A stretch of 34,243 nt of DNA from Eubacteriales bacterium (GTDB taxonomy: Bacteria > Bacillota > Clostridia > Christensenellales > MB2-83): positions 1-34,243 of the forward strand of contig JAHAZM010000074.1 in NCBI GenBank assembly GCA_018385275.1, given 5' to 3'. Under the pieces are notes generated by a model that was not told the origin of the DNA, ran no database searches, and was given only the letters and a program-made list of their open reading frames with translations. Shown here one piece after another: positions 26,301 through 34,243 of the stretch. A program made the position numbers and the translations under genes. The number at the start of each line of letters is the position of its first letter. Within the stretch, counting starts at the first letter, position 1.

Positions 26301-27110
26301 GTTCTGAACCCGCTGGGCGTTCCCTCTCGTATGAATATCGGACAGGTGCTCGAGGTCCATCTGGGACTGGCCGCCAAAGCGCTCGGCTGGCACGTCGCGA
26401 CGCCGGTTTTCGACGGCGCCGAGGAAGAGGACATCGAAGAACTGCTTGATCGTGCCAATATGCCCCGCAACGGCAAGATGCGCCTGCGCGACGGCCGTAC
26501 CGGTGAGTTTTTCGAGAACCCCGTCACCGTCGGTTATATGTATATCCTGAAGCTGTGCCACTTGGTCGACGATAAGATCCACGCCCGTTCGATCGGTCCG
26601 TATTCTCTGGTCACGCAGCAGCCGCTGGGCGGCAAAGCTCAGTTCGGCGGCCAGCGCTTCGGAGAAATGGAAGTCTGGGCGCTGGAAGCCTACGGCGCGG
26701 CTCATACGCTGCAGGAGATCCTGACCGTGAAATCCGACGACGTCATCGGCCGTGTCAAGACCTATGAAGCGATCGTAAAAGGCGAGAGCATCCCTGAGCC
26801 TGGTATTCCCGAGTCGTTCAAGGTGCTCATCAAAGAACTGCAGAGTCTGGCGCTCGACGTCAAAGTCCTGACCGCCGACAAGCAGGAGATCCGTCTCAAA
26901 GAACTGATCGAGGACGATCCGGATCCGACGATGGAATACGTCAACGAGCGGGAGGAAGACAATCCGATCAACGCCGTCGATATCACGCCTGATTTCGACG
27001 AGGACGAAGAAGAGGAAGACTTCGATACCGAGTTTGACGAGGACGAGGATTTCTGGGGCTTTGACGACGAGGAAGCCGAATCCGAAGAACTTCCCGAAGA
27101 CGATGAGTGA
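23355..27110 (+). CDS. rpoB: DNA-directed RNA polymerase subunit beta
   Basis: [79 protein letters not shown]. Confidence 0.98.
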   Translation: MIHEMQTGERTREVLMGKRTRHTFARVNEAIEMPDLIEVQKKSYQRFIDEEMIDVLRDVSPICDYSDTLELSFVGFTLEKDKPKYSVQECKNRDATYAAPLKVVVRLVNKSTGEVKEQEVFMGDFPLMTDTGTFIINGAERVIVSQLMRSPGAYFDMVPDKLGKKLFNAQIIPIRGAWLEFECDSNDVMWIRVDRTRKLPVTVFLRALGIGTDAQIKSVFGENVYTLATIEKDTSHTEEEGLFELYRRLRPGEPPTVEGVKALINALFFDPKRYDLMRVGRYKLNKKLSLAKRIINHTIAADVISPVTGEVVVEAGTKIDTVELAESVQDSGANIVYVFSEKDGTTPVKIIGNGFVNTRGWLPFNGCEENGFNEKIRFSVIKEILDKYPDDVEAQTAEINARHDELMPKTILIDDIISAVNYNMSLMHGIGWTDDIDHLGNRRVRSVGELLQNQIRIGLARMERIIKERMAIQDIETISPQSLINTRPVTSAIKEFFGSSQLSQFMDQNNPLAELANKRRLSALGPGGLNRDRASFEVRDVHHSHYGRMCPIETPEGPNIGLINSLATFARINEYGFIESPYRRIDKATGRVTDEIVYMTADEEDFYIIAQANEPLDGEGRLLNKRVTVRRRDEILPMDASKVDFIDVSPKQIVSIATAMIPFLENDDASRALMGSNMQRQAVPLLKPEAPLVATGIEYKAACDSGVCWLAAKDGVVEKVAGDSITLRYDDGEVETFELQKFRRSNQGTCINQRPIVQYGERVKANQVIADGPSTDGGEMSLGRNILIGFMTWEGYNYEDAMLVSEKLVKDDIFTSVHIEEYELEARDTKLGLEEITRDIPNVGADMLKNLDERGIVRIGAEVRSGDILVGKVTPKGETELTAEERLLRAIFGEKAREVRDTSLRVPHGEYGIIVDVKIFTRENKDELSPGVHELVRVYIAQKRKVGVGDKMAGRHGNKGVISRVLPEADMPFLPDGTPLQIVLNPLGVPSRMNIGQVLEVHLGLAAKALGWHVATPVFDGAEEEDIEELLDRANMPRNGKMRLRDGRTGEFFENPVTVGYMYILKLCHLVDDKIHARSIGPYSLVTQQPLGGKAQFGGQRFGEMEVWALEAYGAAHTLQEILTVKSDDVIGRVKTYEAIVKGESIPEPGIPESFKVLIKELQSLALDVKVLTADKQEIRLKELIEDDPDPTMEYVNEREEDNPINAVDITPDFDEDEEEEDFDTEFDEDEDFWGFDDEEAESEELPEDDE

Positions 27111-27127
27111 TAGGAGGAGCCGGAGTC

Positions 27128-30100
27128 ATGTTTGAATTAAACAATTTTGACGCTATGCAGATCGGCCTTGCTTCGCCGGAGAAGATCCGTGAGTGGTCTC
27201 ACGGCGAGGTCAAGAAGCCTGAAACGATCAATTACCGCACGCTCAAACCCGAGCGCGACGGCCTGTTCTGCGAGCGTATTTTCGGACCGACCAAGGATTG
27301 GGAGTGCCATTGCGGCAAGTATAAGCGCATTCGTCATAAGGGCATCATCTGCGACAAGTGCGGCGTCGAAGTTACCCGCGCCAAGGTGCGCCGCGAGCGC
27401 ATGAGCCACATTGATCTGGCCGCACCCGTCTCTCATATCTGGTATTTCCGTGCGATTCCGAGCAAAATGGGCCTTCTGGTCGATATTCCGCTCAAATCGC
27501 TGGAAAAAGTCCTGTATTTCGCCGCTTTTATCGTAACCGATCCGGGCGAGACCGGTCTTCAGTATAAACAGGTGCTGACCGAGAAAGAATATCATGATGC
27601 GGTCGAAACTTACGGCGCCGACGCTTTCAAGGCCGGAATGGGCGCCGAAGCGATCAAGGTGCTCCTTAAGCAGATCGACCTGCAGAAGCTTTGCGACGAA
27701 CTGCGCAAAGAAGTCGTGGAAGGCACGGGGCAGAAAAAGCTCCGCGCCATCAAGCGCCTCGACGTGGCGGCCAGTTTCCTCAAGAGCGGAAACAAGCCGG
27801 AGTGGATGATTCTCGACGCGGTGCCGATCCTGCCGCCGGATCTGCGGCCCATGGTCCAGTTGGACGGCGGCCGTTTCGCCACCAGCGATCTTAACGATCT
27901 GTATCGTCGCGTGATCAACCGCAATAACCGTCTCAAGCGTCTGATGGAGCTGAACGCTCCGGACATCATCGTCCGCAACGAGAAGCGCATGCTGCAGGAA
28001 GCGGTCGACGCCCTGATCGACAACGGCCGCCGCGGCAGAAGCGTTACAGGCCCTGGCAACCGTCCGCTGAAATCCCTTTCGGATATGCTGCGCGGTAAGC
28101 AGGGACGTTTCCGTCAGAACCTGCTGGGTAAGCGCGTCGACTATTCGGGTCGTTCCGTTATCGTCGTCGGCCCCAATCTGAAACTTTCCCAGTGCGGCCT
28201 GCCCAAGGAAATGGCGCTGGAGCTGTTCAAACCCTTCGTGATGAAGAAACTCGTCGAGCAGGGCTCGGCGCAGAATATCAAGAGCGCGCGCAATATGGTG
28301 GATCGCGCCAAGCCCGAGGTCTGGGATGTTCTCGAAGGCGTCATCAAGGATCATCCGGTGCTGCTCAACCGTGCTCCCACGCTGCATAGACTGGGCATTC
28401 AGGCCTTTGAGCCCGTTCTGGTCGAAGGCAGAGCACTCAAGCTCCATCCGCTCGCCTGCACGGCGTATAACGCCGACTTCGACGGCGACCAGATGGCCAT
28501 TCACGTTCCGCTGTCTCTGGAAGCGCAGTCGGAAGCCCGTTTCCTGATGCTGGCGGCGAACAACATCCTCAAGCCGCAGGACGGCAAACCCGTTATTTCT
28601 CCGACGCAGGATATGGTCATCGGCAGTTATTATCTGACGATGGTCGGCAAGATGAAGACGGACGAGAACGGCAACGAACTGCCGCTGCAGAGTTTCATCT
28701 CGCCCGAAGAGGCGATTATGGCCTATCAGCTCGGTAAGATCGACATGAGCCGCATCAGCGAGGGCTTGTCCCAGCTGCATGTACCGATCATGGTCCGCTT
28801 CACCAAGGAGATCGACGGCAAGCCGATGCAGAAAACGCTCCGCACCACCGTCGGCCGCATCCTGTTCAACGAGAATATCCCGCAGGATCTCGGTTTCGTC
28901 GACAGAAGCGATCCGGAGAACGCCTTTAAGCTCGAAATCGACTTCAACGTCAAGAAAAAAGACATCAACAAGATCGTCGACTATTGTTACAGAAAGCACG
29001 GTCCTACGATCACGGCCGACGTGCTCGATGAGATCAAGGCTCTGGGCTTCAAGTATTCGACCAAAGGCTCCATCACCGTCGGCGTCAGCGACGTCACCGT
29101 TCCGGCGGAAAAAGCGGAGATCCTGCGCGGCGCAGAAGAAGAGGTCCGCAATATCGAAAAGAATTTCCGTCGCGGTCTTCTGAGCGAGGACGAGCGTTAC
29201 GAGCAGGTCATCCGTACCTGGGATAAAGCCAAGGATGACGTTGCCGCCGTTCTCCAGAAACACCTGGATAAATATAATCCTATTTATATGATGTCCGACT
29301 CCGGCGCCCGCGGCAGCTTCAAGCAGATCAACCAGCTGGCCGGTATGCGCGGACTGATGGGTTCGCCCTCGGGACGTATTTTCGAGATGCCCGTGCGCGC
29401 GAACTTCCGCGAAGGCCTGAGCGTTCTGGAGTTCTTCTTCAGTTCTCACGGTACCCGGAAAGGTCTGGCCGATACGGCTCTGCGTACCGCCGACTCCGGT
29501 TATCTGACCCGGCGTCTTGTCGACGTCAGCCAGGAAGTCATCATTAATGAGGACGATTGCTTTGCCGCCAGCGGCGAGCAGCCGAAAGGCGTTCTCGTCG
29601 AGAGACGCAAGTATGCTGAGGAAAGCGAATTCGGCGAGCGTCTGCTCGGCCGCGTGACCATCGGCGACATCGTCGATCCGACGACAGGCGAGATCATCGT
29701 GGCGGACAATCAGCTGATTAATTCCGACGCGGTCCGGCGCATCGTTTCTCTGCCGATCGACAGCGTTACCATCCGCACCATCCTGACCTGCCGCGCCAAA
29801 CACGGCGTATGCGCGAAATGCTACGGCAGCAACCTTTCGACCGGTAACGAGTACATGGTCGATATCGGCGAGGCCGTCGGTATCGTCGCGGCACAGTCCA
29901 TCGGCGAACCCGGTACTCAGCTGACGATGCGTACGTTCCACACCGGCGGCGTTGCCGGCGACGATATCACGCAGGGTCTTCCCCGCGTACAGGAGCTGTT
30001 CGAAGCGCGTAAGCCCAAGAACTGCGCGGTGATTTCCGAGATCGCCGGCAATTACGAGCTCATCGAAACGGCGAAGAAGCGCGAGATCGTCATCAAAGGC

Positions 30101-30736
30101 GACGACGGCGAAACCAAGGTTTACCCGATCACCTACGCGCAGAAGCCGAGATTCAACAACGGCGATCATATCGAGGCGGGCGACGTTTTGACGGCCGGCG
30201 CGCTGAATCCGCAGGATATCCTGAAGATCATGGGCGTTAAGGGCGTGCAGGAGTACCTGCTCAACGAGGTCCGCGGCGTGTACAAAATGCAGGCGGTGGA
30301 TATTTCCTATAAGCATGTCGAGGTCATCATCCGTCAGATGCTGCGTAAAGTCCGCATCGAGGACGCCGGCGACACAGATCTGCTGCCCAGTGAACTCATC
30401 GACCTGAATACCTTTGAAGAGATCAACGACCGCGTGGTGGCGGAGGGCGGACGCCCGGCTATTGCTAAGCGTGTCCTGCTCGGTATCACGAAGGCGTCTC
30501 TGGCGACGAATTCCTTCCTGTCCGCCGCTTCCTTCCAGGAAACGACCCGCGTACTGACCGACGCCGCCATTAACGGCAAGATCGATCCGCTGGCCGGCCT
30601 GAAAGAAAACGTCATCATCGGTAAACTGATCCCCGCCGGAACCGGCATGAAGTGCTATCAGGTCAAAGAGCCGTTCCGCAAGATCCAGCCGACCGAAACG
30701 GAAAACGTGTTTTCTCCGACGGAAGAAAACGCCTGA
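27128..30736 (+). CDS. rpoC: DNA-directed RNA polymerase subunit beta'
   Basis: [23 protein letters not shown] zinc motif, [26 protein letters not shown] after GGAGGAG. Confidence 0.98.
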   Translation: MFELNNFDAMQIGLASPEKIREWSHGEVKKPETINYRTLKPERDGLFCERIFGPTKDWECHCGKYKRIRHKGIICDKCGVEVTRAKVRRERMSHIDLAAPVSHIWYFRAIPSKMGLLVDIPLKSLEKVLYFAAFIVTDPGETGLQYKQVLTEKEYHDAVETYGADAFKAGMGAEAIKVLLKQIDLQKLCDELRKEVVEGTGQKKLRAIKRLDVAASFLKSGNKPEWMILDAVPILPPDLRPMVQLDGGRFATSDLNDLYRRVINRNNRLKRLMELNAPDIIVRNEKRMLQEAVDALIDNGRRGRSVTGPGNRPLKSLSDMLRGKQGRFRQNLLGKRVDYSGRSVIVVGPNLKLSQCGLPKEMALELFKPFVMKKLVEQGSAQNIKSARNMVDRAKPEVWDVLEGVIKDHPVLLNRAPTLHRLGIQAFEPVLVEGRALKLHPLACTAYNADFDGDQMAIHVPLSLEAQSEARFLMLAANNILKPQDGKPVISPTQDMVIGSYYLTMVGKMKTDENGNELPLQSFISPEEAIMAYQLGKIDMSRISEGLSQLHVPIMVRFTKEIDGKPMQKTLRTTVGRILFNENIPQDLGFVDRSDPENAFKLEIDFNVKKKDINKIVDYCYRKHGPTITADVLDEIKALGFKYSTKGSITVGVSDVTVPAEKAEILRGAEEEVRNIEKNFRRGLLSEDERYEQVIRTWDKAKDDVAAVLQKHLDKYNPIYMMSDSGARGSFKQINQLAGMRGLMGSPSGRIFEMPVRANFREGLSVLEFFFSSHGTRKGLADTALRTADSGYLTRRLVDVSQEVIINEDDCFAASGEQPKGVLVERRKYAEESEFGERLLGRVTIGDIVDPTTGEIIVADNQLINSDAVRRIVSLPIDSVTIRTILTCRAKHGVCAKCYGSNLSTGNEYMVDIGEAVGIVAAQSIGEPGTQLTMRTFHTGGVAGDDITQGLPRVQELFEARKPKNCAVISEIAGNYELIETAKKREIVIKGDDGETKVYPITYAQKPRFNNGDHIEAGDVLTAGALNPQDILKIMGVKGVQEYLLNEVRGVYKMQAVDISYKHVEVIIRQMLRKVRIEDAGDTDLLPSELIDLNTFEEINDRVVAEGGRPAIAKRVLLGITKASLATNSFLSAASFQETTRVLTDAAINGKIDPLAGLKENVIIGKLIPAGTGMKCYQVKEPFRKIQPTETENVFSPTEENA

Positions 30737-30749
30737 AAATAAAAACCGT

Positions 30750-30777
30750 TTGACACAAAACCGCACCTTGATATAAA
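30750..30777 (+). promoter_or_regulatory. candidate internal promoter TTGACA-N16-TATAAA between rpoC and the L7Ae gene
   Basis: Consensus -35, 5/6 -10, 16-nt spacer. Confidence 0.5.
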
Positions 30778-30813
30778 ATATTTCGGTGTTGCGAAGAAAT
30801 TTTGGAGAGTAGA

Positions 30814-31074
30814 ATGGACGAAACGACAGTCCCTCACCGAAAACGGATCGTAGGGACCAAACAAGTGACCCGCGCTCTGGAAGCCGGAGCGGTCGAAACC
30901 GTTTGGCTTGCCGAGGACGCGGACGAGCGCATCCGCTCCGTTATCGAGTATCTCTGTCATCGACAGGGGATCGTTCCCGTGGCGGTCAAAACCATGAAAG
31001 AACTCGGCGAAAATTGCCGCATCACAGTCGGTGCGGCAGTCGCCGCCGAGTTGAAGGACAATGAATTCCGTTAG
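30814..31074 (+). CDS. L7Ae/L30e-family ribosome-associated RNA-binding protein (YbxF-like)
   Basis: IVGTKQVTRALEAGAVETVWLAEDAD...VKTMKELGENCRITVGAAVAA; position between rpoC and rpsL. Confidence 0.88.
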   Translation: MDETTVPHRKRIVGTKQVTRALEAGAVETVWLAEDADERIRSVIEYLCHRQGIVPVAVKTMKELGENCRITVGAAVAAELKDNEFR

Positions 31075-31137
31075 GGTTGAATGGAATTTGATTATATTAA
31101 TATTGAAGTTTTTTTACCTTGAAAGGAGGTAAGTGGC

Positions 31138-31521
31138 TTGCCCACGATCAATCAGATTATCAAACAGGGAAGACAGCAGGTCAGATATAAGTCTATGTCT
31201 CCGATCCTGCAGGAGTGCCCGCAGAAGAGAGGCGTCTGCCTTTCGGTCAAGACCGTGACTCCCAAGAAACCGAATTCCGCCATGCGTAAAATCGCCAGAG
31301 TGCGTCTGCAGAACGGAATGGAAGGTACCGTTTATATTCCGGGTGAAGGACATAATCTTCAGGAGCACAGCGTTGTGCTCATCCGCGGCGGCCGTGTCAA
31401 GGATCTGCCCGGCGTAAGATATCACATCATCCGCGGTGCTCTGGATACCGCCGGCGTCGCCAACAGAATGCAGGCGCGCAGCAAATACGGTGCGAAGAGA
31501 CCGAAGAAAGCCAAGAAATAA
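31138..31521 (+). CDS. rpsL: 30S ribosomal protein S12 (TTG start)
   Basis: [12 protein letters not shown]...[17 protein letters not shown]...[17 protein letters not shown] preceded by AAAGGAGGTAAGTGGC. Confidence 0.97.
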   Translation: MPTINQIIKQGRQQVRYKSMSPILQECPQKRGVCLSVKTVTPKKPNSAMRKIARVRLQNGMEGTVYIPGEGHNLQEHSVVLIRGGRVKDLPGVRYHIIRGALDTAGVANRMQARSKYGAKRPKKAKK

Positions 31522-31539
31522 GAATAAGGAGGGACTACT

Positions 31540-32010
31540 ATGCCCAGACGCGGTTCTGTACCGAAGCGCGACGTCCTGCCGGATCCTATTTATAACAGCA
31601 AGGTCGTCACGAAATTGATCAATCAGCTGATGTACGACGGCAAAAAAGGCGTCGCACAGAATATATGCTATTCGGCGTTCGAGATGATCGCCGAGAAGAC
31701 CGGGAAGGATGCCATGGATGTGTTTCAGGCTGCCATGGAGAATATCATGCCCGTTCTGGAAGTGAAAGCCCGTCGTATCGGCGGCGCCACCTATCAGGTT
31801 CCCATGGAGATCAGAGCGGAACGCCGTCAGACGCTTGGACTTCGCTGGCTCGTTATCTATTCCAGAGCCCGCGGCGAGCGCACCATGCAGGAGAAGCTGG
31901 CCGGCGAACTGATGGACGCGGCCAATAATACCGGCGCCACCGTCAAGAAGAAGGAAGAAGTCCATAAGATGGCAGAGGCCAACAAGGCGTTTGCTCACTT
32001 CAAGTTTTAA
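31540..32010 (+). CDS. rpsG: 30S ribosomal protein S7
   Basis: [29 protein letters not shown]... Confidence 0.98.
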   Translation: MPRRGSVPKRDVLPDPIYNSKVVTKLINQLMYDGKKGVAQNICYSAFEMIAEKTGKDAMDVFQAAMENIMPVLEVKARRIGGATYQVPMEIRAERRQTLGLRWLVIYSRARGERTMQEKLAGELMDAANNTGATVKKKEEVHKMAEANKAFAHFKF

Positions 32011-32039
32011 TCGCGCGTAACGCAGGAGGACTGGAAAAC

Positions 32040-34106
<2,067 letters not shown>

Positions 34107-34137
34107 AAGATCCTATATGAAGGAGGAAGAATAGAAA

Positions 34138-34243
34138 ATGGCAAAAGAGAAATTCGTGAGAACGAAACCGCACGTAAACATCGGAACGATCGGACACGTA
34201 GATCACGGCAAGACGACGCTGACGGCGGCGATCACGATGGTAC
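34138..34243 (+). CDS. tuf: elongation factor Tu, truncated by the window end
   Basis: [48 protein letters not shown]. Confidence 0.95.
   Translation, partial: MAKEKFVRTKPHVNIGTIGHVDHGKTTLTAAITMV

Noticed and set aside
23220-26705. 1161-aa minus-strand ORF opposite rpoB
   Set aside because: Antisense shadow of a GC-rich, biased-codon gene; no recognised domain, and rpoB on the plus strand is certain.
27137-30766. 1209-aa minus-strand ORF opposite rpoC
   Set aside because: Same shadow effect; low-complexity Asp/Gln/Arg/Val composition and no SD or family motif.
34107-34243. Truncated tuf as a pseudogene
   Set aside because: The reading frame is intact; it is simply cut by the end of the window.

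Overview
This 34.2 kb window has the gene content and promoter architecture of a Firmicutes/Clostridia chromosome. Identities come from reading the supplied translations and recalled family motifs; no database search was run. The minus-strand left part holds a small Cys-rich protein, a stand-alone 38-aa peptide gene, a DUF378 protein, a secreted protein, a PrsA-like foldase, a YcxB-like protein, and an operon-like run rimI, alpha/beta hydrolase, membrane-fused MurF-like ligase, ddl. Next is a plus-strand TetR / GPH-type symporter / GH36 alpha-galactosidase / GT-B-like protein cluster. It is followed by an MscS channel, an HTH protein, a tandem AAA+ ATPase split by a frameshift at an A9 run, tRNA-Ser(GGA), a heterodimeric ABC exporter and a YugP-like zinc peptidase. 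The right part is the transcription/translation cluster rpoB-rpoC-L7Ae-rpsL-rpsG-fusA-tuf(partial). The strongest items for follow-up are: (1) the A9 frameshift inside the AAA+ ATPase; (2) the rpoB leader, with an inverted repeat over the promoter and a 21-codon uORF that overlaps the rpoB start by ATGA; (3) Asn at the RpoB rifampicin-site position equivalent to E. coli H526; (4) the membrane-fused MurF; (5) the alpha-galactosidase operon carrying a GT-B-like protein; (6) the 38-aa peptide gene with a consensus promoter and its own terminator; (7) a perfect inverted repeat at the tetR promoter, beside a minus-strand terminator with no assigned transcript.
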